Source of the DNA: Dactylellina haptotyla
Taxonomy: Eukaryota; Ascomycota; Orbiliomycetes; Orbiliales; Orbiliaceae
DNA: 64,000 nt
Assembly (NCBI GenBank): GCA_031310005.1
Contig: CM062383.1
Span: 1,116,001-1,180,000 of the forward strand
Reading direction: 5' to 3'
Positions 23,959-36,946 of this stretch are shown here, piece after piece. Position 1 is the stretch's first letter. Every line of letters begins with the position of its first letter. The notes beneath the pieces were generated by a model. It did not search any database and was not told where the DNA came from. It saw nothing but the letters and a program-made list of their open reading frames with translations. The position numbers and the translations under genes are program-made.

Positions 23959-25749
23959 ATGTCCAAATGCCCTCGTCGCAAAGGGCCAGCTTCTCCCGCA
24001 GCTGCCGCACAAGCTGATACCCCGTCGTCCTCCACAATGACCGCCCCCGAGTTCCCCCAGGTCCAGGTGCACGTCAACTCCAACACCCTCAACACAACGG
24101 CGACGGCTACTACCTACACACCGGCGCTGCTCACCGCTGTGCCTTCCAGGTCGCATGTGCACCTTGTAATCGGGTGCAATGCTCTCGCCAGCGCACGGTG
24201 CACCCGCTCGCTCGAAGTCGGCGCCATCGTGAAGCTGATTTCTCCAAGCAGCGACCCAATGCACTACGGTGTGCGGAAACGCATAGACGACGGCGAAGTG
24301 CAATGGATGGACCGCGAGTTCCGCATGGATGACCTGACCTCGCTGGGAAGGGAGGCCGTAGACAATGTCGTTGACGCAGTATTCGTCACATTGGATGCTA
24401 ACGGGAACGATGGTTCGTCACTTATCTTCTATATATCCTTTCTAATTGATAGAACCATGCTAACAATTGAGTGACTAGCTGCCGCGATATCCTCGAAATG
24501 TAGAAGGCTCCGCATCCCAGTCAACGTCGCCGACTCATCCTCCCTCAGCACATTCACTTTACTCTCCACCTACGCCGACGGCCCGTTACAGATCGGTATC
24601 ACCACGTCCGGAATGGGCTGTAAGCTCGCCAGCCGGCTCCGGCGCACAATCGCCCAATCGTTCCCCGCAGGGATCGGCCTCGCCTGCGAGCGACTCGGCC
24701 GTCTACGCCGGCAAATATGGGAGGAAGACTGTAAAACCCTACACAACAATGCCTCCGCCGCCCTCCTGGACGTAGAAGAAGACGACACAGGCGAGCAGAA
24801 GAATACCTTTAACACGCTGATACAGCCGCACGATGCAGAGACTGCCAAGTCGCGGCGGATACGGTGGTTATCGCAGATATGCGAATACTGGCCGTTACAG
24901 AAACTCTGCGATCTAACGGATGCGGACGTGGATACCTTGTTCAACGAGTACGCTGCCACGAACGGCAGCGGGGTTGACGCTGTCACCTTCAACAGTAACA
25001 CTCGCGGCACGATATCGCTCGTCGGTTCCGGACCCGGGAATCCAGATTTATTAACAAAGGCGTCGCTAGATGCGATCAATACTGCAGACTTGGTATTGGC
25101 CGATAAACTGGTCCCCGAACCGGTACTCGCTCTCATCCCCCGCCGTACGGACATCTTCATCGCCCGCAAGTTTCCCGGAAACGCGGACGCCGCGCAGCAG
25201 GAATTGTTAGAGAAGGGCCTGGACGCCATCAACCAGGGGAAGAATGTCGTACGCTTAAAACAGGGCGATCCGTACATCTACGGCCGTGGAGCGGAGGAGT
25301 TCGAGTTCTTCGAGAAACACGGGGTGAAGGTCGACGTTATACCGGGCATCACCTCTGCGTTATCCGCGCCGTTGTATGCGGGGATACCGGCTACGCATCG
25401 CGCGGTGGCGGATCAGGTACTTATTTGTACGGGGACGGGGAGGAAAGGTGTAGCGCCTGATCCGCCTGCGTATGTGAAAAGCCAGACCACGGTGTTTTTG
25501 ATGGCGTGTCACAGGTTACCCGGGTTGGTTGACGGGCTGAAGGGGAAAGGATGGCCGATGGAAGTGCCGTGTGCGGTTATCGAGCGGGCGAGCTGTAAAG
25601 ACCAGAGGGTGATCAGGAGCACTTTGAGAAACATCTGCGCTGCAGTGGAGGAGCTTGGTAGTCGACCACCGGGGCTGTTTGTTACCGGGTGGGCATGTGA
25701 AGTTTTGAAGAAGGGAGGGGAGATGTGGACGGTCGAAGAGGGTGTTTGA
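23959..25749 (+). CDS. MET1: Uroporphyrinogen-III C-methyltransferase (siroheme synthesis)
   Basis: Methylates uroporphyrinogen III at C-2 and C-7 with SAM to make precorrin-2, needed for the siroheme of sulfite (and nitrite) reductase. Two exons (23959-24412, 24479-25749) encode 574 residues, close to yeast Met1 (593). The N-terminal half has a Rossmann-like segment RSHVHLVIGCNALASARC and ITTSGMGCKLASRLRR resembling the CysG/Met8 N-terminus. The SUMT domain spans about 330-565: ISLVGSGPGNPDLLTKASL, VLADKLVPEPVLALIP, VRLKQGDPYIYGRGAEEFEF and VIPGITSALSAPLYAGIP. I took the ATG at 23959; another at about 24038 (MTAPEFPQV) would shorten a Ser/Ala-rich leader only. The gene converges with the DERA gene at its 3' end. 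Confidence 0.95.
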
Positions 25750-26038
25750 GTTGGCATCTTTATAAAGCACATACACGGGAGCACAATCTAGAGTCTAGAG
25801 GCCGAAGTATTTAGGGGTGTATATAGAAGACCAGGAGTTATCAGGGTATCATTCATGTTTGAGCATTTACTGGCGTTTTGTGCTGCTTCTTTTGTTTTGG
25901 TCAATGGTGTACCTACGTCTCCAATGTCGTCTTCTATACATATATCCTGCAAGAGGACACGAGAAGAAAGGCCCCCCAAAAAAGAGAATAATGCTATGTA
26001 CATATCCAAATGGAACTACTGCCGCCCAAATACCCGGC

Positions 26039-26970
26039 TTAATAACCAGACCCAGCGCCACCGCTCATAATAGCAACACCGCTCGACGCTCCAATTCTGT
26101 CCGCACCAGCTTTGATCACATTGATAGCATCCTCGAAGGTCCTAACCCCGCCGCTGGCTTTAACCTTAACTTCGCCGTTCTTATACTCCACTGCCCGCTT
26201 CATCAATCTGACGTCTTCAACGGTAGCACCGCCGCCGTTAAACCCAGTGCTAGTCTTGACGAACGCCGCACCAGCCTCAGCGGCCAAATAGCAGGCAGCA
26301 ATCTTCTCCTCATTCGACGGTAGAAGAGACGTCTCGATGATGACTTTAACAGGGATATTCTTCGCAGCGAACACAACGGCATTGATATCGTTGTATATAT
26401 ATCCGTAATTCTTGCTCTTCAAGTGACCGACGGAGATGACCATATCGATCTCTTTGGCGCCGTCAACGATTGCGAGGGATGTTTCGTAGCATTTCGCACC
26501 CGTGGTGGCGGCGCCGAGGGGGAAGCCGACGACGGAGCACGGGATCGGGTGGGTGGTTGTTTCGGCGAGGTTTGTAGGTGTGTTTTTGAAGATGCTGGCG
26601 ACGAGAGGGATGTGGATGGAGTTTACGCAGCAGCTCTGTTTTTTTAAAAAAAATTGAATGATAAATATCGCAATCGATTTTGTATAAACGTAGAGTGTGT
26701 GGTAAATACCTTGAATCCATATTTGACCGCTTCCTCGCAGATAGCTTGGACTTGGTCGGTTGTGGCTTCGGGTTTTAATAGGGTGTGGTCAATGTATTTT
26801 GCGAGATTGGCGGAGGGCTTGGTGAGGTCAAAGTCGGCGGGAGCAAAGCTAGCGCCGTCGTCCGTGGCGGACAAGATGAGCTTGACGTGCTCATCGACGA
26901 GGGGGGCGAGTTCCTCGGTCGTGCGAGGAGTAGGCATGGACATGCTGCCCTTGGGGGATGTATTGGCCAT
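26039..26970 (-). CDS. Deoxyribose-phosphate aldolase (DeoC/DERA)
   Basis: Cleaves 2-deoxyribose 5-phosphate to glyceraldehyde 3-phosphate and acetaldehyde in deoxynucleoside catabolism. Exons 26970-26710 and 26635-26039 give 285 residues. YIDHTLLKPEATTDQVQAIC, SVVGFPLGAATTGAKCYE, AKEIDMVISVGHL, FVKTSTGF and VKASGGVRTFEDA are signature segments. Lys ~214 in FVKTSTGF would form the Schiff base; Asp ~151 and Lys ~246 match the other catalytic residues. Length is slightly above bacterial DeoC because of about 45 extra N-terminal residues. Upstream on the coding strand lie an 18-nt A tract and a TATATATA element. Confidence 0.95.
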
Positions 26971-28136
26971 TACAGTGGTATATATATAGGCTAGTTTTTT
27001 TTTTTTTTTTTTAACAAAAAAACGGTGGTATTGGGAACGGTACTATTGTAAGCGTGGAGAAGTGGAGATTGGAGATTCAAGACGGGTACATGGAGAGGAT
27101 ACAATTTTCGAGCAGGGTTCAATGCAGGACGGGAACGGCCGGGGTGTGATGTCGTTAGCCGGTTGTAGGCGACACAATCGGTCCATAATCCTGGTCGGAT
27201 TGGAGACGGCCGATGGCGGTGATAAATGGAAGACAGAGTGACTATAATCACCGCAGGATCGGTGCCCGCCATGTCATATCGAGTCCCCACGTGCGGTAGT
27301 CGATACCTTCGAGGTGATGCTCTGAAGGATCGGTTGAGGTTGAGGCGGCGATGAGAGAGATCACGGCCAAAAACAAAAGGAGAGGCAGGAAACGCGGGCT
27401 GCACGCTCGCAGACGTCAGAATGCGTTGAGACCTTCAGCAATCACTCAATCACTGGTAAGCACCTGGTGTCCAGACGGTACACGAACACCATCGCATCTT
27501 GGAGGAGCTATCCTATGATGAGAAAGAGAGAATTGATTGGGAGATACTAGTGGTTACAAGAGAATAAACAAATTTAGCGCAGGAACAACAGATCGACGCC
27601 AAAGGAAGGTATCATAAAGATATAGAGGGAGATGTATATTTCAGAGAAGCTTGGTACCATGGTAAGGGGAGAATATCGAGAGAATCGAAAGATACATACG
27701 AGCCAGACGAGGTCTCGAAGGAGCATGGTAATATGAAGCTAGAGTGAGCAAAGGAAACGGATGAGGAACTAGACGAGGAAAATCCCAGGTTCTGCACATT
27801 ATACAATAAGAAAGAGTGACGCGCGGGGTCCTATAAACCGTAACAGAGCAAGTGATTTTTTGGTTGAACGATGAACGAATACTGTCATTACATAATTATA
27901 GACAAAGCCAGCAGAAGAAAAGAGAAGAAAAACAATGACCTTTTTAGATGGTATAATCAAAGCGAAAAGAAAATAGAAAGGGAAGAAGAAGAAGAAGAAG
28001 AAAAGAGCCGTATAGTAAAATGTAAAGCTTAGAAGAGGGAAAAATAACTCTTGAAAATATCAAACAAGAAAAAAAAAAGAAAAAGAACAAAAAGATGTAT
28101 ATATATAGGATGCTAAAAGTTCGCTATCATGATCAA
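26971..28136. other. Intergenic region, DERA promoter and 3' flank of TEA1
   Basis: The left part is the promoter of the minus-strand DERA gene. The right part, about 27900-28130, is purine-rich with a (GAA)n run at 27981-28001 and probably belongs to the TEA1 3' flank. No supported gene in between. Confidence 0.5.
26976..27012 (-). promoter_or_regulatory. Poly(dA:dT) tract with TATA-like element before DERA
   Basis: An uninterrupted T18 on the + strand (26995-27012), i.e. A18 on the gene strand, ends about 25 nt before the start codon, with a TATATATA run between. Such tracts exclude nucleosomes; the promoter role is inference from position. Confidence 0.5.
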
Positions 28137-31100
28137 TTAAAACATGCCATTGGCATTCATAGTAATCTGTGGAGCTCCGCCGTTGGTCTTGGGAGCAGTA
28201 TCCGGTAGCGTCTGCTGCTCGATTGTTAGGTCGGACGTTCTACTGCCACTTCGTGCTCTGGCTTCCTCCTCTTCCTCGTTTAGTCTCTTACGCCACTCAG
28301 CGAGGGAAGCCGATAGCTCGCCGCCGACTGTGGATGTTGGGGTCTTTTCGCCAAAGTCGAAGGCGGAGGATAATCGATAAGCGCTGTTCCTGGCGTGCCA
28401 GGATGCTTTCAGCTGGTCAAGCTCGGAAGCTAAACTATCCAAGGCAACAGAAGTTCGCATATCGTTGGCGTCGTACACCGAGTTGCGCTCGGAATAGTCA
28501 CCCTGAGGCTCGTTACGACGATCGAATCGGACAGATTCCCGGTATGCGTCGACAGATGATTCGAGCCTATCGAGTAGCGACGACACTTTCTTCTCTGCTT
28601 CGACGGCTCGAGTCTCGAGCATCGAGTTCTCATTCTCGAGTCTTTCGATTTGACTCGAAACTTCCATTAACTGCAGCTGAGTAGTGGTGGATTGTTGCTT
28701 AGCCGTGTCTCTCTCGATCCGCAGGCCATTGAGATCCTTCTGAACCTCGAGCATTCGCCGTTCCATATTAGAAGACGCCTCGGTCAGTTTGTTTTGTAGC
28801 GCGTTGATCTCGGCCGCGAGGCCCTCACGTTCCACTTCCCAACCAGACTCGTTTAGAGATACGCCCTCCGATCTTGGAGAAGTTCTAGCTTCCTCAAGCT
28901 CTGCAGTCAACTTGGCGTTCTGGACCTTGTATTTGGCGAGCTCATCCTTCATACGAATAAGCATCTTCTCGGTACCTTTGACATATTTTGCGACAGACTG
29001 GTAATTGTTCTCAAGCTCTTCGAGTTTGGTGCTGAAGACTTTCTCGGCCTCCTGAGCTTGCAAATCGGCCTGGCTTTTTGTTTCGTTATGAGCCCTGATG
29101 CTGGCCTCGAGTTGAGTTTCGAGTTCCCGTAGACGGTTCAACTGGTCAGGTGTAGCTGATCCAGATCCTGGCGAGCCTAAACCGTTTCGAGATCGCACAT
29201 CCCTCTTGTCTAGGTTGGTTCCCCGCTCTGCGAGAAGCTCGCGAAGAGCGTTGTATTTAGAGTTCGTAGCGTCGACATCCAATTTCCTCTCCGACAACTT
29301 GGATGAAAGGTCAGCGTTTTCTTGCTTCAAGCGTCTGCCGTCCTCCAGAATATCTGCCATTCGTCGCTGCAAGTTGATAGCCTCCTTGCTGGCCTGAGCT
29401 TGCATAAGCTCCAAACCGGCTACTCTCTGCATAGCCTGTGCCAACTTCTCACCGGCCTCATCTGCCTGCTGCTTGTGTTTGGCTAGCATGGATTTCGAAG
29501 CTTGAACCTGATCCTGAAGAATGACAACTCGCTCGTTAGCTGCACTTCCAACAATATCCAAAACCTCCCGACCAGTTGCCTTTTCAAGCCCAGCTATCAT
29601 GGCATCTCGGGCGCTCTTGGCTTCGTCGGCGTGCTTCTCTGCGAGTTCTTCCACATCCTTCAGCCGTCTATTGGCGGCATCGAGATCAGCGGACCGTTCT
29701 TCGTATTCGCTCTTGAGGCGCGCGAGCTTGCGTTCAAGCGATTCACGAATCGTTCTGTCGTCTTCCAATTGACGTTCGAGAAGCTCGGTCTTATTTTGAG
29801 CGGCGACTATAGCGGTCCTCAATGAATCCATCGAGCTTAGGTAGTCACCGTTATCCCGGCGGATATCTTCAAGTCGAGCAGTGAGTTCATCCTTATCAAG
29901 ACGAAGCAACTTGGCCTCCGCAACGGCGTCGGCTCTTGTCGAAGCTTCTTCACGGAGGGCCCGTTCGGCGTCAATCAGCTCTGCTCTCAAGCTCTCAAGC
30001 TCGGAAGCAGTCCTATTCCTGAAGTCATCAAGCTCTGAGACCCGATTTTGTGCTGCAGACGCGAGATCAGCAGCCAGTTGTCGGGCATTCTTCTCGGCCT
30101 CTATTTCCGAGGTCAACGAATTTAGCTTCATTTGCAGATCGGTTTGTGCAGCGAGCGAAGTAGCGAGTTTCCTTTCCATGCCAGACGCGCGATCCGCCTC
30201 AATGTTGTTGAAGTCGACTGGTGACATGTTACCAGTGGCGCCTCCCACGGCGGCAAGTTTAGCCTTCATATATACTGCTTCCGAAACGGCGACATCTCGC
30301 TGGTGCTCAACCTCGGCGATCCTCTTAGCTGCCAAAGCAGCTTGTTCGTTGACGGATCCCTGAACCTTCTGCAGTTCTGCCTTCATGACAACCAGGGCTT
30401 CTAGCAGCGGCCTGTCACTTTCCGGCATGTCTTCTGCAGCTCTGTCCTCAATGGAACTCGACGAGTTTGAATTTTGGACAGTGTATCCTTGCTTGCGTGC
30501 GAGCGCAAGTTCAGATGCATACCAAGCATTCATTTGCCGAAGGCTTTCGAGCTCTTTGGAAGCTACGGGGTGTAATGGGCCATCTATGGGGCTCCCTCTT
30601 TCAAGAACTTCTTGTCGCACAGGAGACTGTGGGCCGTTCTGGATACCATTGGCGAGCGCTTTTTGTTGAAGACTCTGCTGAAGTGGAGCGGCGATGCTAT
30701 CGATGGAGGTTTGGTTTTGTCGTGATCTTGATCGTTCCGGTGGGCTAACAGGTCTGGAACCAGGAGGAATTATGCTGATCTGCGATAGTGCGGCTTGCTG
30801 TGACAATGGTCCTCTGTTTCCATTCACCATCGTCGCCTGGTTGCCAGTTGGAGGTGAACCACCTTCTCTCATCGGGGGAAGCTGTCCTCGATTGTTGTCA
30901 ACAGAAGGACGCCCATCGGCTCGGGTGGGGGTTTTTGCCCTGCCGCCGTTCATCTGAGCTGGCCCAGCGGGTCCACGAGGATTCGGGGCTTGTTGTTGAG
31001 GCGGAGGTCCTCCAGGAGCTTGTGCTATCGATGCTCTGGGCAGTCGCGAACCCGGTCCGCCAGCTGCGTTAGCAACTCCGTTTGCCGCCTGATTAGGCTG

Positions 31101-32876
31101 GGCTCCAGGTCCCATCATCAGACTTTCTCTTCCTGGGCCTCCTGAGCTAACTTTCCTGAGGGTTGGAGGTCCCCCGATATTAGATGGCCGTTCAGCCGCG
31201 CTTGGCCGACGAGCCGCGATACCAGCAGGACCCGGTACTCGATCTCTATCTTGGAGCTGTTGGTCATTTGGGTAACGGATCTTGGCAGTGTCAAGGACGT
31301 AAACAAATGTCAATTCCTCCGGGATTGCGGCCTGAACGGATGGTTCTCCTCCCATGACGACGACCTTAGATCCGTAAGTCGACATCGAGTGTCCTGACCG
31401 AGGTGAAGGGCTCATTCCCATATTTTGGAATGTGTACCAGCGTCTAGAAGGTATTCTGAATGCAGCAAGATCCCCCAAGTCTGTCCCGTCATTGCTGCGC
31501 CCACCGAAGACATACATCGTGTCGCCTACCAACGCCGCAGAATGTCCTTCTCGTGGGGAAGGAATATAGCCGATGCAATCGAGCTGAGTCCATGCGTTTG
31601 TTCGTGGGTCGTACGCCCATACGTCGTTGAACCATATCAGGCCATTGGTACCTCCGAAACTAAAGGGAACATTAGCACGCTACTTGGCTTCGCAGAAATT
31701 GTGTGAACCCACAGATAAAGCTTGTCTCCGTAAGAGACAACTGTATGATTTGTTCTCTTCGCGGGTATATCTGGGCTTCCATCCGAATTTGGAACCAGAA
31801 GCTCCCATCGAGATGTATTGCTCTGTAGGGTATTAAGATCAAAAGCCATTAAATCATTAAAAAATGTTCCTTCCGCCTGACCACCAAAAACGTATAATTT
31901 CGAGCCGAGAATGTTCAATGTATGACCGTACCGTCCCGAAGGCTTCTCGCCGATGGGTTGTGCACGTGACCATTGTCTGGAAGCTATATTGCTTTATTAG
32001 ATGGAAGAGCGACCCATAAGAGGCATATACGGCGCTTACATGTATTCAGGAGATATAAAGTTTCATCTAGCTTATCGAGCTCGGTCATTTTGGTGTCACC
32101 ACCGAAAACTGGTAAAGTTAGCACATTATTCACCACATTCTCCGAATATGGCGTAACATACCAATGAACGCATTGCCAACGAGCAAACTAGCATGGCCGA
32201 CTCGAGGACCTGGCCCTTCCGCAGTAGTGTATACTGGGTACACGGCAAGATTCGGTCCTCCGCCTTCCAAGAGCCATAAATCTCCCCGAACGGATTCCCC
32301 TCGAGCGGACTCGGCCTGCAACAGTCCGCCCAAAATGTAAATCTCTCCTTCTTTACCGGCGTTCGAATTTGCGGAGTGACCATATCTTGGGAAAGGCGAA
32401 CCTGCGGACGACGAGATCGTCATCTGCTTTCGGGACCACGGATATAACTCTGGGTTTATGTTCGAAGCCATCATCTGTCGCTGCTGGGGACCCGGGCCCA
32501 TGCTTTGAGCTTGCCCCTGAACTTGTCCTTGTGCCTGCGCCGGCGGTCTCTGCATCTGTTGGTTCTGCTATAAATAATCAGGTATGTTAGGAGCTACTAT
32601 CACAATGCTAGCGCGCGTTTCTTCCAAATTTTCGCGACTTACAGGTTGTACGACGCCAGGTTGGTACTGCCTGGGATCTCCTCTTTCCATGTACATGGGA
32701 TTCTGGGTTGGCGGGGAGTGCCTTACTTCCATGACTCTCTCCATTGTACCATTCGCAGAAGAGGAAGAGGAAGGCCCGGATGGAGGAGTGGCGCCTCTCC
32801 CATCCTGGCCGGAGTATTGCGGCGCATTGGGAGGCGGCTGTTGGTTGTGTTTGTTCTTTTTGAATAGGAATGCCAT
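28137..32876 (-). CDS. Tea1/KelA-type kelch-repeat cell-polarity protein
   Basis: Cell-end marker that travels on microtubule tips and recruits formins to growth sites. Exons 32876-32643, 32567-32162, 32108-32040, 31983-31713 and 31659-28137 give 1,500 residues. A Gln/Pro-rich start (MAFLFKKNKHNQQPPP) leads into six kelch blades at about 110-430, seen as PRYGHS, GRYGHTLNILGSKLYVFGG, KRTNHTVVSYGDKLYLFGG, PREGHSAALVGDTMYVFGG and PRSGHSMSTYGSKVVVMGG. A disordered Pro/Gly/Arg linker follows, then a coiled coil of roughly 700 residues from about 660 onward. This order matches S. pombe Tea1 and Aspergillus KelA. Intron positions cut the kelch blades and are fixed by the FGG motifs. About 4 kb of gene-free DNA lies upstream. 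Confidence 0.92.
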
Positions 32877-35800
32877 CGTTGGCGATGTGGAGATGTGGGT
32901 TGATTTTCGAGTTCTGGGGCGATTCGGTGATGTAAGGAAAGGGCGATGACTATAGCGTGATGGAGTGGGACATCAAGATCGGTATAGCGGAGAAAAGTCG
33001 TGTAAAGGTCGGAAATATTGCGGTTGGTGTCTAGTTACTTCGTAAACTGTGGCATAGAATCGATAACCGGACGGGTAGCTGGGTGGGTATCCAAAGGAAA
33101 TGATATGAAGGGATCGAAAGAACCTCAAGAAGAGTAAACAGAGATTACAATGTAGCGTGTTGAAATAAGTCCAAAGAACCGGGGGAGGATAATGGGACTA
33201 CGGAGAGCAAGCAAACAAGTGTATTAAATGCTTAAAGGAGACGGTGGCGGGCTGAATGCGCCAGTACGCTATAATAGAAGAGAAGATGGTGTCGACGAGA
33301 AAATTAAACGATTCAACGAGAAACTAGAAAAAGAAGCGCTGGGAATGTTAGTTTATCAAAAACTGGGACCTGTGGATGTAGATAGGGGGGCTTAGGTGAA
33401 GGAAACGGAAGCTCAATGCGAACCTTGCAAAAGGGCTAGAAGAAACGTCGAGGGAGGTGCTATGAGTGCCTAACCGAAAAGTCGAGCGAACGGACGAGCT
33501 GAACGGGGGGCTAATGCGTGAACGAATGAATTGGGATGCGAAACGAAAAGACTCGTGCCAGTTCAGAACAGAACCTCATAAAAAGCAGGATCGTAGCCGC
33601 GGGAGGAAGATGAACAGGGCGAATGCGGCGGAGGAGGGAAAGAAGAAGTCGACGGTGCCGACGAGGGGTGGTGAAGGTGGAGGAGGAGGAGGGCGATGTG
33701 AGTGGATGGAAGGATGGGAGAGATGGACGGGGAGGGAGTGGTGGACTGGATGGAGTGAGGTCTGCCAGAAAGGAGATGTTTGGCGAGGTTGTCGTAACGG
33801 AGGTTGAGTTTGAATTTGCAGCAGCAAAGTCAAGCGAGGTCGAGGACACTTACTTACAGCACGTATATGTACGCATGTACCCCAAACACCAGACACGAGA
33901 GATGAAGAAAAGGAATATATCGGTCGGTCAGTCAGGGGAGCTGCAGGCCGGAGCAGACTGAGGTCTCTTGTGCGAGCGAAGGCTTCGAGGAAAAGGTGTC
34001 GTGTTCGAGGTGGTCGTGGGCAGCCAATCGAGTAAGGCGGCCGCCGTCTCCCTTTTTCTTGTGTCTCTGCTTCTTCGGCCTGGTTGGAACTTGCTCGGAC
34101 AGGAACCGTTAGCCCCGTTCTGGTCACCTCACTAACGAACTCTGCTCGACCGTGGGCCTTCGCCAAAAATAGCTGGTCGTTCAAAGATATCCGTCGAATC
34201 GGATCGCGGGCTCGGGGGAGAAAATCGCCAAATCGAATCGCCAGGGCGAGTCGAACAAGAAAAAGATGCCGTCGGTCTGTGGCCAATTCTCCAACAGCCA
34301 GGAAACGAAATCGCAGGCTGTTTCTCTCTACGCGCGTGAAGAAAGGATGAGAAGCAAAGCAAAAGGATAGAACGCCCTGCAGAACACGAGAAGGAGGGAA
34401 AACGGGGGGCCAGAAAGGTACACTTTTCCAGAAGAGTAGTTCGAAAAGAGGAGGGAAGAGAAGAGTGATCCATCCAGGCGTCAAACGGGGGTGCGCCCAG
34501 GGCCATACCAGGTCCATGCCATCTTCACCCCCCTCGTCGGATGGAGCTGGTGGTTGTCTGCACTGGACAATTAGCAAGATGGCATGGCTAAGGTTTCAGG
34601 TACGGATTGCCGGGGTCTTCCTGCAATCGAGCCATGCGACAGGGCCCGACGAGCTAAAACACGTTCCAGCAAACCAAACAGTGCGCAAAGCGACGGTTCC
34701 TGGCCGTGGGCCCTCTCGTTTTTTGCCTCGCTTCGGCGCGCACGAAAGAACCACCCTTTATCGAGGCAGGCAGGTTACAGCCAAAAGGACAAGCATGCAC
34801 GGTGTGGATCCAGGAGAAAAGAACAATTGCTGTCGCGGTTGGGATTGGGGATTTTGGCTTACATGCATGAAATCTCCATTCAGGTACCCGCAATTCCTGG
34901 CTTCTCGCTTTTCTTGTCGCGCAGAAATGATAACACTATGATGTCCTATGTCTCGCCCTCCCTTTCTCCCTCCAACCTTCTCCCTCCGCTTGTCGCTTCG
35001 ACGTGACCGTACCCAGGCCAGGGGAGAATGGCGAGATTTTTTGGAGATTTGCCCTGCAAGGGACCCGGCCAAATGGCGCAGGCGCAGAGGGCGAGGGACA
35101 TACACGATACACTCACAACATCCAATTCAAATGCGCGACGCAGGAAAGAGAAGAAAAAAATGGCCAGCTGATATATTCTCACTCATTATTACCATATTGA
35201 ACCGCTGCCAACAGGGTCATTGCTGCAGCAAAAAACTAAAAACCCGCTTAATAATATAAGGCATATTAAGAGCTGATAACAGAATTCTCTACAAGCCTAA
35301 ACCCGAGCGAAAGAGGGGAAAAAAGCCTCCTCAAGTAAAAGGAGGTTGAAAAAATGTAAGAGACAGGGGGTCAATCCAAGTATGCGATCCTCAATCGCCC
35401 AGCCCGGCCCAGACTAAAGGTATCCAGACTCTCGATGGTCGAGAACCCCAAGCAAGTTATGGAATGGATTGATAACCGAGATATCCAACGAATGGTGTAG
35501 GTATGCGAGTGTTTCTCCATCCGGCGCCTTCGTCCCAATTTTCTCTGAAGCGCAATATAAAAATATATTGCAATCTATCAGAGATGTCGTTGCGCCACTT
35601 TAACGAAAGCTTGGATGCCGGGCTAGTTTCCAGGCCGCTGCTTGTTTCGACTGATCTCTCGGACACAAACAGCTGAAATCTTAAAAATCGAGCTAGCTTC
35701 GAGACATTATTCTGTCAATTCAGGAGAACCGAAAATCTTTCCTGACGGCTATGTCATAATTCACATTCGGTCTCAGAATACCTGTTCTTTGCACACAACG

Positions 35801-36946
35801 CGTTGCTTCCTTTTTTCGCGCAGGAAAAAACCAGGTTTTCAGGGCGACTATTACATAACTTCAACACACGCCGATGGATATTAGCTTACATACAAAATTT
35901 CCGATGGTCCCGGATATTGGTGCAAATATATGTTTCTCGGGGAGAAAGAAAGAAGAACCGAATAGTATATGCTTATTGGTGAAAATTGAACACCGAAGTT
36001 ACGGTTGTATTCCTTCTGTAAATTCCTATGTGTAGTGTAGATATCCGTTTCAAATCGCCGCCTCAAAGGATCGAAATATATCCATTTCGATCATCTCTCA
36101 ACCCTGAAAATGATCAGACATGCAGCTTACGAAGAGTTTCTGATCACTCATGGCCATTTGGCTGCATTTGGGTCCGTGATTGCCACTCAGATGCCGGGGT
36201 ACCGGTGCCTCGTGGTGACTTATTCCTTGGGCTGTAGCGCCAGGAATGCAAACTGCAAACTCCTAAATGCAGTCTTAGAGTTGGTTCCAACAAACCATAT
36301 TCTCTCTACGGACTTGTATGCATCTCCACGCGCAAAAGGATCCCAGGAATCAAGTATGCTCGCTGAAAATCTCAACAAACAAAAGGTGCAAACCAGGTTG
36401 GGGCAAAAAGGTTTCATGTTCTTAGTGTTTCAAGAGTTGATAGCGAGAATAACGTTTCTTTTCGCCCCTTTAAAATGGCGGAGATATACGACTAACCCAG
36501 AACGGGTAACCGCCCGCACACCACTTCAACCATGGGCGATGCAGGTACAATCGACGGTGACTTTTTCTCGTTCTTGTTATCAAACGATACGGGAACCCGT
36601 TCCCGAGGCGTGGGGAAATTTTTAAACCTGCATGAAAAGGTCGTTCTTAACCTCCGTAATATCGTCACAATTATCCGGTGGGGGGTTACGCCATTCGCCT
36701 CCCAACTTCGCGCATAGAAGGAAACACATCTGGAACTTATCTGCTGCTATCCCATAGCGTCCGAGTGTCCCCTAGGAATTGAATCACAAAAGAACGGGAA
36801 AGAAGAAATAATAGAAAAAGGCCCACTAATACGATTCCTGATCTTCTTTTTTCCTTGCAGATGGCTTCTGCATCTCACATGGCCATGGCATGATTATGAC
36901 ACTACTTTCACGTAAAACTTCCGAAGTATTATACATAAAATATTGA
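32877..36946. other. 4-kb gene-free stretch upstream of TEA1-like gene
   Basis: The part next to the start codon (about 32900-34500) is strongly strand-asymmetric, pyrimidine-rich on the TEA1 coding strand, and likely contains a long leader and promoter. A 333-codon minus-strand frame at 33576-34577 is low-complexity and unconvincing. From 35200 to 36100 the DNA is AT-rich without genes. A 171-codon frame with an ATG at 36110 matches no family I know. Confidence 0.5.

Noticed and set aside
28144-32949. Many plus-strand frames up to 160 codons
   Set aside because: All overlap the exons of the minus-strand Tea1/KelA gene and show biased antisense composition.
33576-34577. 333-codon minus-strand frame upstream of the Tea1/KelA gene
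   Set aside because: Low-complexity composition from pyrimidine-rich DNA, no family resemblance, no ATG-led conserved block; better explained as leader or promoter.
36110-36628. 171-codon plus-strand frame with ATG
   Set aside because: No recognisable motif, no splice context and AT-rich surroundings; may be chance. Not annotated without transcript evidence.
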